64,000 nucleotides of DNA from Bradyrhizobium sp. SZCCT0231 (GCF_018130245.1 NZ_JAFCKP010000001.1:1541969-1605968), one strand, 5' to 3'; shown: positions 45,163-54,470, numbered from the stretch's first letter. Translations and numbers: made by a program. Notes: generated from the sequence alone by a model not told the origin.

Positions 45163-45729
45163 ATGGCTGAGAGTCATGGCGGCGCAAAAGGTCCGGCGGC
45201 GGGCGCTCACACCGAGGCTGACGGTGGTCACCACGGTGGCGGCTTTCCGCCGTTCGAGAGCAGCACCTTTGCTTCGCAGCTGGTGTCGCTCGCGATCTTC
45301 TTCGTCGTGCTTTATGTGATCGTGTCCAAGCTCGCTCTGCCGAAGGTCGGCGGTGCGATCGAAGCGCGCCAGAACAAGATCGAGGGTGACCTCACTGAGG
45401 CGCAGGCGCTGAAGGACCAGTCCGAGGCCGCGCTGAAGGCCTATGAAAGCGAGCTCGCTTCGGCGCGCACGCGTGCACAGGCGATCGGCAACGAATCCCG
45501 CGACAAGGCGAATGCGCAGGCGGACGCCGAACGCAAGGCGCTGGAAGGGCAGTTGGCGGCCAAGCTCGCTGAGGCGGAGAAGACCATCGCCTCGACCCGC
45601 ACGACCGCCATGAGCAACGTCCGCGGCATCGCGGCCGATGCCGCAGGCCAGATCGTGCAGCAGCTCACCGGCGTCATACCGGATGCCGCGTCGGTCAATG
45701 CCGCCGTTGACGCGTCCTTGAAGGGTTAG
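45163..45729 (+). CDS. F0F1 ATP synthase subunit b'
   Basis: A 188-residue protein with a His/Gly-rich cytoplasmic N-terminus, one membrane helix ([20 protein letters not shown]) and a long coiled coil that forms the peripheral stalk with subunit b. Phototrophs and alphaproteobacteria have b and b' as separate genes; this first, longer one is b' (often called atpF' or atpG). It lies four to six bases before the b gene. Confidence 0.93.
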   Translation: MAESHGGAKGPAAGAHTEADGGHHGGGFPPFESSTFASQLVSLAIFFVVLYVIVSKLALPKVGGAIEARQNKIEGDLTEAQALKDQSEAALKAYESELASARTRAQAIGNESRDKANAQADAERKALEGQLAAKLAEAEKTIASTRTTAMSNVRGIAADAAGQIVQQLTGVIPDAASVNAAVDASLKG

Positions 45730-45734
45730 TCGAG

Positions 45735-46220
45735 ATGTTTTTCGATCCTGAAACCTGGGTCGCCGTCGCCTTCGTGATCCTGATGGTCGTGTTCGGCTAT
45801 CTCGGGGTCTTCAAGTCGGCGATCACCGCGCTGGATCATCGCGCCGCCCGCATCAAGGCCGAGCTCGACGACGCCGCGCGCCTCAAGCTGGAGGCGGCCA
45901 AGGTGCTCGCCGACTACAAGGCGCGCAGTGCCACGGCCGAGCGCGAGGCTGCCGACATCATCGCCAACGCCAAGGCCGAAGCCGAGCGCATCGCTGCCGA
46001 CGCCAAGGCGAAGATGGAGGACTTCGTCGCCCGCCGCACCAAGACCGCGGAGAGCAAGATCGCGCTCGCCGAGGCCCAGGCACTGGCCGATGTCCGCGCC
46101 GCCGCCGCGGAAGCCGCCGTCCAGGCCGCCTCGACGATCCTGTCGCAGTCGGTCAAGGGCCAGGTCGCCGACGACCTGCTCGCCAAGGGCATCAACGAGG
46201 TTCGGCAGAAGCTGAACTGA
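45735..46220 (+). CDS. atpF: F0F1 ATP synthase subunit b
   Basis: A 161-residue peripheral-stalk protein: an N-terminal membrane helix ([20 protein letters not shown]) and a long Ala/Glu/Lys-rich coiled coil. The F1 genes are not here, as usual for alphaproteobacteria, where F0 and F1 are separate operons. It is followed by an intrinsic terminator. Confidence 0.94.
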   Translation: MFFDPETWVAVAFVILMVVFGYLGVFKSAITALDHRAARIKAELDDAARLKLEAAKVLADYKARSATAEREAADIIANAKAEAERIAADAKAKMEDFVARRTKTAESKIALAEAQALADVRAAAAEAAVQAASTILSQSVKGQVADDLLAKGINEVRQKLN

Positions 46221-46240
46221 GACTTCGGCCCGCACCAATC

Positions 46241-46272
46241 AAAAAGCCGGCGCGATCAGCGCCGGCTTTTTT
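46241..46272 (+). terminator. Intrinsic terminator of the F0 operon
   Basis: AAAAAGCCGGCGC-GATCA-GCGCCGGCTTTTT forms a 13-base perfect stem including the A/T tracts, followed by more T. Confidence 0.93.
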
Positions 46273-46302
46273 GTTTGTCGGGTAACAGCATCCACAATCG
46301 CG

Positions 46303-46433
46303 GTGTCATCACCCGCCTTGTGCGCACTTGCGCACTGGGGCGGGTGATCCAGTACGCCGCGGGCGTCTCGGTTCAAGCAGCGCGGCCTCTGGAATACTGG
46401 ATTGCCCGCCTTCGCGGGCAATGACAGCTGAGA
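46303..46433. repeat. Palindromic repeat (TCATCACCCGCC / TGCCCGCCTTCGCGGGCA type)
   Basis: CACCCGCCTTGTGCGCA...TGCGCACTGGGGCGGGTG forms one hairpin and TGCCCGCCTTCGCGGGCA another, with a CCAGTA...TACTGG arm pair between. Familiar as a composite Bradyrhizobium intergenic element. It lies between the convergent F0 operon and the next gene. Confidence 0.75.
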
Positions 46434-46451
46434 TTGCCGCAAGACCTCACC

Positions 46452-47102
46452 CTACTTCTTCTTCCGCCCCTTCGGCTCGGGCGAGAGCGCCTGCGGATCG
46501 AAGCCGACGTAGAAGATGTAGGAATCGGCGACCGCGGCTGAGGGCACGGGATAGGCCAGATCCTCGGCAATGAAAGTGAAGGGCACACTGCCGCCATCCG
46601 ACATCGCCACCGTCGTCCGGTAGGCCTTCGAGGCGATGACCTTTTCGCCGACGCCGCCCTGCACCACCGCAATACGCAAGGGCACCTCGACGGTCGCAGG
46701 CGCGCCGGCGGGACCTGCGATGACGCGGCCCTGGATGCCGATCCGGGCGGTGATATCGCCGCCGCTCCGGGCGCATTCGCGCGCCATCTTGGTGATCGTT
46801 GCCTGGAAGCGGATGTCGCTACCGACGGCCGGCTTGCCGGTCGCACCGACCGCATAGGTGGAGGCGCCGGAGCGCACGGTGACCTGCGGGCAATCGATGT
46901 CGTCTTCGGCTGGCTGGCCGGTTGCGGGCGCCGGATTGGGCTGGGCCGGCTCGTCCGGCTTGCCGCCGAACAGGCTCTTGAAGCGGTCGCTCAAGGACTG
47001 AGCCGCCGCCGGCGAGACGGACGCGAGCGCAACTGACAACGCCAACGCGACCGCCGTCCCACGCCGCAACGTCGTCCGCGATGACCGAAGCTCCTTCACC
47101 AT
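46452..47102 (-). CDS. Hypothetical exported protein (216 aa)
   Basis: A 216-residue protein with a twin-Arg-like basic start and signal peptide (MVKELRSSRTTLRRGTAVAL, cleavage after AAAQ). A Pro-rich linker (KPDEPAQPNPAPATGQPAED) leads to a beta-rich domain (QVTVRSGASTYAVGATGKPA, IRFQATITKMARECARSGGD, YIFYVGFDPQALSPEPKGRK). Two Cys probably form a disulfide. Conserved in Bradyrhizobium in my recollection; function unknown. The ATG at 47102 begins the signal peptide. Confidence 0.72.
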   Translation of the reverse strand: MVKELRSSRTTLRRGTAVALALSVALASVSPAAAQSLSDRFKSLFGGKPDEPAQPNPAPATGQPAEDDIDCPQVTVRSGASTYAVGATGKPAVGSDIRFQATITKMARECARSGGDITARIGIQGRVIAGPAGAPATVEVPLRIAVVQGGVGEKVIASKAYRTTVAMSDGGSVPFTFIAEDLAYPVPSAAVADSYIFYVGFDPQALSPEPKGRKKK

Positions 47103-47288
47103 CGACACCCATACTCCATCACAACATCCGGACCGATCCGCCGGCCGGCCCGCGCCGTTATATCGCCAAAATCGGCGAACCCAAGGCAGGTTAATAAGGC
47201 AAGCCAATAAGGCAGGCCAATAACGCAAGCGAATAGGACAGCAAACAAGGCGGGACCATCGAGACCTTGGCCGCACGAGGATGGCTGC

Positions 47289-47876
47289 TCAGCCGCGGAA
47301 ATCCTCGTGCAGCAGGCCGAACAGCAGGTGATCCTGCCAGATCCCATTGATGCAGAGATAACGGCGAGCCAGGCCCTCGCGGGAGAAGCCGCACTTCTCC
47401 AGCACCCGGATCGACGGCGCATTGGTCGGGATGCAGGCGGCCTCGACCCGGTGCAGGTTGAGCTCGCCGAACAGCGTCGGCAGCAGCACCCGCAGCGCTG
47501 CCGTCATGTAGCCGCGATGGGCATGAGGCTGGCCGACCCAGTAGCCGATGGTGCCGGCCTGCACGATGCCACGCCGGACATTGGCCAGCGTGATGCCGCC
47601 GACCAGGGCGCCGTCGAGCTCTCGGAAGATCAGGAAGGGATAGGAACGGTCCGCGGCAATGTCCTCGGAATAGCGGCGCAGGCGGCGGCGGAAGCCGGAC
47701 CGGGTGAGATCGTCAGACGGCCAGATCGGCTCCCAAGGCGTGAGATAGTCGCGGCTGGTTTCGCGCAAATGAGCCCATTGCAGGAAGTCCGACATTTGCG
47801 GCGCGCGCAGCAACAGCCCGTTGCCGCGCGGCGCGAGGGCGGCGGGTCCACTTGATGGCAGGCGAAAGAGGGCCAT
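47289..47876 (-). CDS. GNAT N-acetyltransferase, RimJ/RimL-like
   Basis: A 195-residue GNAT enzyme. Motifs: GYWVGQPHAHRGYMTAALRV for acetyl-CoA binding, LNLHRVEAACIPTNAPSIRV, and LEKCGFSREGLARRYLCING, typical of ribosomal-protein alanine N-acetyltransferases (RimJ group). It lies 39 bases after the M16 peptidase gene on the same strand and is probably co-transcribed with thrC and the peptidase gene. The acceptor protein is unproven. Confidence 0.86.
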   Translation of the reverse strand: MALFRLPSSGPAALAPRGNGLLLRAPQMSDFLQWAHLRETSRDYLTPWEPIWPSDDLTRSGFRRRLRRYSEDIAADRSYPFLIFRELDGALVGGITLANVRRGIVQAGTIGYWVGQPHAHRGYMTAALRVLLPTLFGELNLHRVEAACIPTNAPSIRVLEKCGFSREGLARRYLCINGIWQDHLLFGLLHEDFRG

Positions 47877-47915
47877 GGTGATGCTTTCCGGGGCGACCTC
47901 GCTGTAGCGCGGCTC

Positions 47916-49205
47916 CTAATGCAACCGCGCCTTGGCGCGCGCCCGGGTCAATCCTTCCGCAAAAGATACCGCCGTGTCCAGACCCCTGCCACTGCCCAGT
48001 GCGACAACGGCGGGCCGGCTCCGCGACAGCAGGGCACGCGCCGCGTCCCGCGTCGATTCGACGCTCACGGCGTCGATCCGGGCCACCAGTTCCTGCGCCG
48101 TCTGCGGCCGCCCATAGGCGAGCACATGCCGGGCGAGCTGCTCGGCACGGGAGGAGCAGCTCTCCATTGCCATCAGGAGACCCGCCTTCATCTGCGCCTT
48201 GGCCCGGGCGATCTCGGCCTCGGTCAGAGTCTCCACCGAATCATTCATGATGTCGACCACGACCTCCATCATCTCCGGCGCGTCGGCCGGATCGGTGCCG
48301 GTGTAGAGGCCGAAGAAGCCGGTATCGGTGTAGGGCGCGTGGAAGGTATAGATGGAATAGCAGAGGCCGCGCTTTTCGCGCACCTCCTGGAACAGGCGCG
48401 ACGACATTCCGCCGCCGAGGATGTTGGTGAAGACCTGGAGCGAGAACAGCGACGCGTCGGTCTGCGGCACGCCTTCCAGCGCCAGCGTCAGATGCGCCTG
48501 CTCGAGCTCGCGATGCACCACCTTGGCGCCGCCCTTACCGAACTGAGCGGTCTGCGGCTTCGGCCCCGGCGTCCCCTCGAAACTGGCAAAGCGTCTCTCG
48601 ACCTCGGCGACGACCTGCTTGTGATCAACCGCGCCGGCCGCCGCCACCACCATGTCGGGCCCGCGATAATGCGTCGAGAGGTAGCCACGCAGCATGTCCC
48701 GGTTGAAGGCGCGCAGCGTCTTCGCCGTGCCGAGCAGCGAGCGGCCCATCGGCTGGTCGGGGTAGCAAAGCTCGTTCAGATGCTCGAACACGACGTCGTC
48801 GGGCGTATCCTGCGCGGCACCGATCTCCTGCACGATGACGCTCTTCTCGCGCTCCAGCTCGTCGGGCTCGAAGGCGGGATTGGCGAGGATGTCGGCGAGC
48901 ACATCGAGCGCGAGCGGCACGTCGGCCCTCAGCACCCGCGCGTAATAGGACGTGGTCTCGGTCGAGGTGCCGGCATTGAGGTCGCCGCCGACCGCCTCGA
49001 TCTCCTCGACGATCTCGCGCGAAGAGCGCTTCGTCGTGCCCTTGAACGCCATGTGCTCGAGCAGATGCGAGATGCCGTGCTCGTTGGGCTTTTCGTCGCG
49101 TCCGCCGACGCCGGCCCAGACGCCGAGCGCCGCAGTTTCGAGATGAGGCATCTCGTCGGTGACGACGGTCAGGCCGGAGGCAAGCTTGGACATCTCGACG
49201 CTCAT
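47916..49205 (-). CDS. M16 family zinc peptidase (mitochondrial processing peptidase-like)
   Basis: A 429-residue peptidase. The inverted zinc motif HLLEH lies at residues 47-51 (HGISHLLEHMAFKGTTKRSS), with the downstream acidic cluster around EAVGGDLNAGTSTETTSYYA. The C-terminal inactive half covers about 220-429. It belongs to the PqqL/MPP-like bacterial group next to thrC seen throughout Rhizobiales. Its ATG overlaps the thrC stop in ATGA, so translation is coupled. Confidence 0.92.
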   Translation of the reverse strand: MSVEMSKLASGLTVVTDEMPHLETAALGVWAGVGGRDEKPNEHGISHLLEHMAFKGTTKRSSREIVEEIEAVGGDLNAGTSTETTSYYARVLRADVPLALDVLADILANPAFEPDELEREKSVIVQEIGAAQDTPDDVVFEHLNELCYPDQPMGRSLLGTAKTLRAFNRDMLRGYLSTHYRGPDMVVAAAGAVDHKQVVAEVERRFASFEGTPGPKPQTAQFGKGGAKVVHRELEQAHLTLALEGVPQTDASLFSLQVFTNILGGGMSSRLFQEVREKRGLCYSIYTFHAPYTDTGFFGLYTGTDPADAPEMMEVVVDIMNDSVETLTEAEIARAKAQMKAGLLMAMESCSSRAEQLARHVLAYGRPQTAQELVARIDAVSVESTRDAARALLSRSRPAVVALGSGRGLDTAVSFAEGLTRARAKARLH

Positions 49206-50620
49206 CCGGCAACTCCCTGCTTTGCGGCGCGGCTGACCGACAGCACGAACCGCTCGACCTCGGCCTGCTCGTTCTTCATCACCCTCATGTGTTCGGATTT
49301 GGTCATCAAGCCGTCGAGCCAAGCCGGCAGTTGCGGCCGCTGGCCGCAGGCCGCCTCGACAGCGTCGGGGAATTTGGCCGGATGGGCGGTGGAGAGCACG
49401 ATGCTCGGCACCCTCGTGTCGGTGGTGTCGCGGTCCGCGACGGCGAGCGCCACGGCCGTATGAGGATCGACCAGTTCGCCTGCTTCGCGCCAGGCGGCGC
49501 GGATCGCAGCCGCAGTCTCGGTCTCGTCGGCGCGCCCGGCATCGAACTCCTCGCGGATCGCGGCGAGCGTCGCATCGGGCAGCACGAAACGTCCGGACTG
49601 CTTCAGCGACTCCATCAGACGGCGCACGCCTGCTGCGTCGCGCCGGCTTGCCTCGAACAGCAGTCGCTCGAAATTCGAGGAGATCTGGATGTCCATCGAC
49701 GGCGACGCCGTCGCGTGCACCTCGCGCACCTCGTAAATTCCAGTCTTCAGCGTGCGCGCCAGGATGTCGTTGACGTTGGCTGCGATGCGCAGGGTGCGCA
49801 CCGGCAGCCCCATGCGCTTGGCGACATAGCCGGCGAAGATGTCGCCGAAATTGCCTGTCGGCACGACGAAATCGACCGCGCGCGCCGGCGCACCGACGGC
49901 GACGGCGGAGGTGAAATAGTAGACCACCTGGGCGACGATGCGCGCCCAGTTGATGGAATTGACGCCGGACAGCGAGGTCGCATCGCGGAAGCGATGGTTG
50001 TTGAACATCCCCTTCACGAGCGCCTGGCAATCATCGAACGTGCCCTCGATGGCGAGCGCGTGCACATTGGCCGCTCCCGTCGTCGTCATCATCCGTTGCT
50101 GCACCTCGGAGATGCGGCCGTGCGGAAACAGCACGATGAGGTCCACATTCTCGAGTCCGGCAAAGGCTTCGACCGCGGCGCCGCCGGTATCGCCCGATGT
50201 CGCGACCACGATGGTGGTGCGCTGGCCGCGCTTTTCGAGCACGTGGTCCATCAGCCGCGAGATCAGCTGCATCGCCACGTCCTTGAAGGCGAGCGTCGGA
50301 CCGTGGAACAGCTCGAGCACGAACTGATGCGGCGACATCTGGCGCAGCGGCACCACCGCGGGATGGCGGAAGGTGGCATAGGCCTCGTTCGCCATGCGGC
50401 CGAGCTCGGCGTCCGAGATCTCGCCGCCGGCGAAGGGACGAATCACATCGACCGCGACCTCCCAATAGGGCCGGCCGAAGAAGCCGGCGATCGCCTCGGT
50501 CGGGAGCTGCGGCCACGTCGCCGGCACATACAGGCCACCGTCACGGGCAAGCCCGGTCAGCATCACGTCACAGAAGCCGAGTTCGGGGGCCTCGCCCCGG
50601 GTCGAGATATAACGAGTCAA
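49202..50620 (-). CDS. thrC: Threonine synthase
   Basis: A 472-residue PLP enzyme converting O-phospho-L-homoserine to threonine. The start is likely the TTG at 50620, which gives MTRYISTRGEAPELGFCDVM and has GGAGGG about five bases upstream; a TTG at 50632 is less likely. The PLP lysine is in GPTLAFKDVAMQL, with PTGNFGDIFAGYVAKRMGLP and ATSGDTGGAAVEAFAG for phosphate binding. It overlaps the M16 peptidase gene by four bases. Confidence 0.95.
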   Translation of the reverse strand: MTRYISTRGEAPELGFCDVMLTGLARDGGLYVPATWPQLPTEAIAGFFGRPYWEVAVDVIRPFAGGEISDAELGRMANEAYATFRHPAVVPLRQMSPHQFVLELFHGPTLAFKDVAMQLISRLMDHVLEKRGQRTTIVVATSGDTGGAAVEAFAGLENVDLIVLFPHGRISEVQQRMMTTTGAANVHALAIEGTFDDCQALVKGMFNNHRFRDATSLSGVNSINWARIVAQVVYYFTSAVAVGAPARAVDFVVPTGNFGDIFAGYVAKRMGLPVRTLRIAANVNDILARTLKTGIYEVREVHATASPSMDIQISSNFERLLFEASRRDAAGVRRLMESLKQSGRFVLPDATLAAIREEFDAGRADETETAAAIRAAWREAGELVDPHTAVALAVADRDTTDTRVPSIVLSTAHPAKFPDAVEAACGQRPQLPAWLDGLMTKSEHMRVMKNEQAEVERFVLSVSRAAKQGVAG

Positions 50621-50770
50621 ACTGCCCTCCAAAGGCGGGGCAAGTCGAAACTCACCCCTTAAGCCTTTGATTTTACGAAATTACTTGTTAACAGCCAGAG
50701 GCTTTGAGCCACCATAGAGTGTTTTGCGGCATCGGGAAACCGCTTCCGGCTCACCCCTCGCCCAATGAAA

Positions 50771-50797
50771 AAGGGCTGCGGCATTGCCGCAGCCCTT
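50771..50797 (-). terminator. Intrinsic terminator, minus strand
   Basis: AAGGGCTGCGGC-ATT-GCCGCAGCCCTT is a 12-base perfect stem. On the minus strand it is followed by TTTCATT, giving CCCTTTTTC; on the plus strand only by CTCTT. It lies about 60 bases after the small minus-strand frame ending at 50857. Confidence 0.78.
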
Positions 50798-50856
50798 CTC
50801 TTGGAAGGTCTGTCGTTGTGTGCAGACCGGTTTGCCTCGTCGGGGTCGCGGACCCG

Positions 50857-50952
50857 TCAAAACTGTTCCGGCAAGCTTTCGTCGCCTGTCACGAAATCGT
50901 CAAGGGACAAAACCGCGAGTGCCGAAAAATGTTCCTGTTCTTCCCGATCCAC
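50857..50952 (-). CDS. Possible 31-aa protein upstream of a terminator
   Basis: A GTG at 50952 preceded by AGGAGG nine bases upstream begins a frame that reads VDREEQEHFSALAVLSLDDF and VTGDESLPEQF before TGA (initiator Met replaces Val). The product is strongly acidic. A minus-strand intrinsic terminator 60 bases downstream supports a transcript ending here. The frame is open farther upstream to 51102, but that part looks less protein-like. Family unknown. Confidence 0.42.
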   Translation of the reverse strand: MDREEQEHFSALAVLSLDDFVTGDESLPEQF

Positions 50953-51169
50953 TTCCGGCCCCCTCCTCTTGCAAGGCGGCCAAGCGCTGCCGCCAAATGC
51001 CGCTTTTTCCCGAAATATCGGCCGCTGCAGGAACGAAGGCAGCCTCGGCCCATTGTGCCCGCGGACGGCTGTCAGCCCGTTGCCCATGCATTGCCCGGCC
51101 AACGGCGGCGTCGATCCGTCGACCGAACCGCTGCATCCTGGAGCAGCCGGTTCGGTCGCTGGCGGAGGG

Positions 51170-51814
51170 TCAATTCATCCCGATTTCCACTGCGATCCGG
51201 ATCAGGTCGGAGTGGTTCTTGGCGCCCAGCTTCTGCTTGAGCAGGGATGTGGTGTTGGCGACCGTCTTGTAGGAGATGCCGAGCGCCTCGGCGACCTCGA
51301 CGATCTTGTCGCCGCGTCCAAGCAGGCGGAGAATTTCGAGCTCCCGCGGCGTCATCTGCGAGGCCGGATTGGCCTTGATCGCCGCGCCGGAAAACGTCAC
51401 GGCCTCCGCAAGCTGCGGCGAGATGAAATTGTCGCCCGCGACCACCTTGCGCACCGCTTTCAGCAGGATCCTGGGATCATCGCCCTTGGAGACATAGCCC
51501 TGCGCCCCAAGCTCGACGGCCCGCACCACGAAGGCCGGATCTTCGTTCATGCTGAACATGATGATCTTGGCGCCGGGATCGTCCTTGCGGATGCGTCGCA
51601 TCAGCTCGAAGCCGGAGACGTCGGGCAGGCTGATGTCGATCACGGTGACGTCGGGCCGCTTGCTGACATAAGCGCGATGTCCGGATTTGGCATCGGTCGC
51701 TTCGTCAATGCGAATTGAGTGGTCGGAAGCGAACAGGGTGCGGCAACCCGACAGCACCACGGGATGGTCGTCGACGATCAGGACCCTGGTCGCCAGCTTG
51801 GCGGTATCTTGCAT
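51170..51814 (-). CDS. Two-component response regulator, NarL/LuxR family
   Basis: A 214-residue regulator. The receiver has VDDHPVVLSGC, Asp at residue 60 (VTVIDISLPDVSGFE) and Lys in YVSKGDD. The HTH region is QMTPRELEILRLLGRGDKIV and EALGISYKTVANTTSLLKQK. The ATG at 51814 is 65 bases from the divergent histidine kinase gene, so the two share a promoter region and are the likely partners. The regulated genes are unknown. Confidence 0.88.
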   Translation of the reverse strand: MQDTAKLATRVLIVDDHPVVLSGCRTLFASDHSIRIDEATDAKSGHRAYVSKRPDVTVIDISLPDVSGFELMRRIRKDDPGAKIIMFSMNEDPAFVVRAVELGAQGYVSKGDDPRILLKAVRKVVAGDNFISPQLAEAVTFSGAAIKANPASQMTPRELEILRLLGRGDKIVEVAEALGISYKTVANTTSLLKQKLGAKNHSDLIRIAVEIGMN

Positions 51815-51879
51815 CGCGCACCCTCTTGTTCTTCGACTCATAGACCGGCGGGAACAAATGGAAAGAGAAAATCCCGCCG

Positions 51880-53241
51880 ATGCGCGTTAGAATTGACCTA
51901 ATGTGGCAACGACTTTCGTTCAGGACGCAACTGTTTCTTCCGCTCGGCGCCAGCTTTCTCGCGGCGCTGATCCTGGGTGGCGTGCTGCTCCAGATGTTCG
52001 CGACCGGCCAATTGGCGGAGGAGAACGAGCCGCGACGGCGTTCGACAGAGGCCATCGCCGCCGCGCTCAACAACACCCTGAGCGCATCGGTCAATCCACG
52101 GCAGACGCTCGACGCCTTTGTCCGTTCTTTGGACAGCTCCTCGGACATCCAATTCCGTGCCGTGGAAGCAGGTCCCACGCCGTCGACGAAGGACGACCTG
52201 CGCAAGCCGCATGGCGTGCCGCAATGGTTCATCGACCTTCTCGCCATCCCCGACATCGAGGCGGCATCCCCGGTGATGATCGACGGCAGGCGTATCGGCG
52301 ACATCGTATTCCTGCCGGACATGTCGGCCGATCTGTTCGAGAAATGGATCGGCTTTCTCGCGCTGACCAGCCTGGTTGCCGTGCTGATGGTTCTTACCGG
52401 CACGATCGCCTATGTCCTGGCCGGATCTGTCCTGCGCCCCCTGCAAGATCTCGGCGAAGGTCTCACGCGAATACGACGGGGCGACTACACTAGGCCGATT
52501 CCGGTCGGGGGTCCGCCGGAAATTCGGCAAGGCTGCGAGGAGGCGAATGCGCTGGTCGCGACGCTGGCGCAATTGAGCCAGGACAATCGCGATCTGATGC
52601 ACCGCCTGGTGTCGCTCCAGGACGACGAGCGGCGCGATCTCGCCCGCGAACTGCACGACGAGCTCGGACCGCTGCTGTTCAGCATCCGCGCCGGCACGAT
52701 CGCGCTGGTCGAGGCCTCTCAGCCGGTGGGAAATCTCGGCAATTCGGCACAGGATCTGCTGCGATCGGTCGAGGCACTCCAGCAGACCAGCCGCCGGATT
52801 CTCGACCGGCTGCGGCCGCTTTATATCGAGGAACTGGGCCTTTGGACCAGCGTGCAGACCCTGCTCCGGAACTTTCGCAAGCAGGCACCGCATATCGTCC
52901 TGACAGACACGATCGATGCCGATCTGAACGTGATCGACGGGCCGTTGGCTCAGACCGTGTATCGGGTGATCCAGGAGGCACTGACCAACGTGCTCCGCCA
53001 TGCCAAGGCCAGCACCGCCCACGTGCAGGCGACCGTCGCCGGCGAGACGCTCATCGTCGAGATCTCCGACGATGGCGGCGGTTTTCCTGCGGGCAACATC
53101 TTCGGCCGGGGCCTGACCGGCATGCAGGAGCGCGTGCGTGCACTCAGCGGATCGCTGTCCCTGTTGCGCGTGGATGAACGAACCTACGTGCGCTGCCGCC
53201 TTCCGGCACGGACGACGCGGGACGCGCCAGCATCAGGCTAG
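51880..53241 (+). CDS. Sensor histidine kinase with HAMP domain (HisKA_3 family)
   Basis: A 453-residue kinase. Membrane helices lie at about residues 18-38 and 157-180 with a periplasmic sensor between. A HAMP domain follows (SVLRPLQDLGEGLTRIRRGD), then a NarX-type dimerisation domain with His at about 259 (DLARELHDELGPLLFSIRAG), and an HATPase domain (IQEALTNVLRHAKAS, ISDDGGGFPAG, GLTGMQERVRAL). It is divergent from its presumed regulator. Its stop lies in CTAG, shared with the convergent gene. Confidence 0.87.
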   Translation: MRVRIDLMWQRLSFRTQLFLPLGASFLAALILGGVLLQMFATGQLAEENEPRRRSTEAIAAALNNTLSASVNPRQTLDAFVRSLDSSSDIQFRAVEAGPTPSTKDDLRKPHGVPQWFIDLLAIPDIEAASPVMIDGRRIGDIVFLPDMSADLFEKWIGFLALTSLVAVLMVLTGTIAYVLAGSVLRPLQDLGEGLTRIRRGDYTRPIPVGGPPEIRQGCEEANALVATLAQLSQDNRDLMHRLVSLQDDERRDLARELHDELGPLLFSIRAGTIALVEASQPVGNLGNSAQDLLRSVEALQQTSRRILDRLRPLYIEELGLWTSVQTLLRNFRKQAPHIVLTDTIDADLNVIDGPLAQTVYRVIQEALTNVLRHAKASTAHVQATVAGETLIVEISDDGGGFPAGNIFGRGLTGMQERVRALSGSLSLLRVDERTYVRCRLPARTTRDAPASG

Positions 53242-53603
53242 CACGCGCAGCCATCATGCGCGTTCTGTCGCGCCGGTTCGCACAGCGTGCTGTGGATCTT
53301 GCCATCCAGGCCGAAGCGGAACGAGGCCTGAATGCGCAGTGCGCCGGCGACGGAATATTCGAGATCGATGCCGTGGGGCGCGGGATGGATCTCCTCCAGA
53401 CCGAAACCTGCCGACGAGAAGGCGCTGAGCCGCGGCTGCCAATAGGCCTCGATCTCGCTCCGGCCGCGGTAGCGCCGCGTGCCGTTACACGTGCATTCGA
53501 GCTGCGCATCGTCCGCATAGAGTTCGAGCAGTGTCGCGAGGTCGCCCTTCCGGCAGGCGTCCACCCAATCAACGATAATTCCCATCTGGTCGAAATCGCT
53601 CAC
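53238..53603 (-). CDS. SnoaL-like / NTF2-fold small protein
   Basis: A 121-residue alpha+beta cone-fold protein: VDWVDACRKGDLATLLELYA, DDAQLECTCNGTRRYRGRSE, IEAYWQPRL and a beta-rich second half. Such NTF2-like domains bind small ligands or have isomerase-like activity; no catalytic set can be assigned. Convergent with the histidine kinase: the tetranucleotide CTAG at 53238-53241 contains both stop codons. Confidence 0.75.
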   Translation of the reverse strand: MSDFDQMGIIVDWVDACRKGDLATLLELYADDAQLECTCNGTRRYRGRSEIEAYWQPRLSAFSSAGFGLEEIHPAPHGIDLEYSVAGALRIQASFRFGLDGKIHSTLCEPARQNAHDGCAC

Positions 53604-53717
53604 GCCGCAATCCTGTCTGCCGCCGACAACACCGACGGCTTAGGACCACACTCGTGAATCTGCGCTGAATAATATACCCCGGACAATACCGGATTCCATC
53701 GAACTATCTGCATGAGT

Positions 53718-54470
53718 TCAGCTCTGCCGCCGGCCTCTTGCCCACACGGCGAAGGCGATCAGCACAGCGCCTGCAAGCGTGAACCAGGTAACAGCATATT
53801 GCAGGTGGTCGTCCTTCAGATTCACCGCGAGCGGGCCCGGACGCGGAATGCCGTTCGCGGGCGCGGGCTGCTCGAGGTCGATATAGAACGGCGCAACCGC
53901 GTCCCAGCCGAGCGCGCTTGCGATTCTCAGATGATCGCGCACGAACCAGAGCCGCTTGTCGCGATTCTCCGCCGGCGTCAGCCAGCCTGGCGCCTCGGGA
54001 AAGCGCAGATAGCCGGTGAACGCCACCGGTTGGCCCGTGACGAGCTTCTTCACCGCGCGATCCTCGACACCGCGGTCCTGCATCGTGTTCTCGACGAAGC
54101 CCGCATCGATCACGACCGTCTCGCCGCCGGGAAGCCGGGCCGGCAGGAATGCCCAGGTGCCCGGGCCGGAGGCGTCCTTGCGCACCGCGGAGCCGGAGGA
54201 ATAGACCATCGCATCGGGCAGGGCTGCATAGGTCGCGGTGAAGCTGACGCGGCGGAATTCATCGCGGACAGGATTCAGCGCGGCCCATTGCGCGGACGGC
54301 GGCAGCGCCGTCGGCGGCGCCGCAAGCCGTTCGGTGAGTGCCGCAATGAGCTCGTGCTTGGCTGTCCGGCGCTGCAACTGCCAGACACCGAGCGCGACGA
54401 ACGCAGCCGTCAGGAACAGCGTGAACAGCGCGAAGCCGGCCACGCGGGCCTTGCGCGCAGGCTCGTTCAT
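53718..54470 (-). CDS. SURF1 family cytochrome oxidase assembly protein
   Basis: A 250-residue protein with membrane helices near each end (VAGFALFTLFLTAAFVALGV and YAVTWFTLAGAVLIAFAVWA). It shows the SURF1 marks LGVWQLQRRTAKHELIAAL at the start and PRPGPLAVNLKDDHLQYAVT before the last helix. SURF1 helps insert heme a into subunit I. It is the last gene of the ctaC operon, overlapping the DUF983 gene in ATGA. Confidence 0.92.
   Translation of the reverse strand: MNEPARKARVAGFALFTLFLTAAFVALGVWQLQRRTAKHELIAALTERLAAPPTALPPSAQWAALNPVRDEFRRVSFTATYAALPDAMVYSSGSAVRKDASGPGTWAFLPARLPGGETVVIDAGFVENTMQDRGVEDRAVKKLVTGQPVAFTGYLRFPEAPGWLTPAENRDKRLWFVRDHLRIASALGWDAVAPFYIDLEQPAPANGIPRPGPLAVNLKDDHLQYAVTWFTLAGAVLIAFAVWARGRRQS

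Larger units (their letters stand above)
50621..51169. other. Intergenic stretch with a terminator and a small frame
   Basis: The left end is the thrC promoter region (AT-rich at 50665-50695). A strong hairpin at 50771-50797 and a possible 31-codon gene at 50857-50952 are listed separately. From 50953 to 51169 no gene is supported. Confidence 0.45.
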
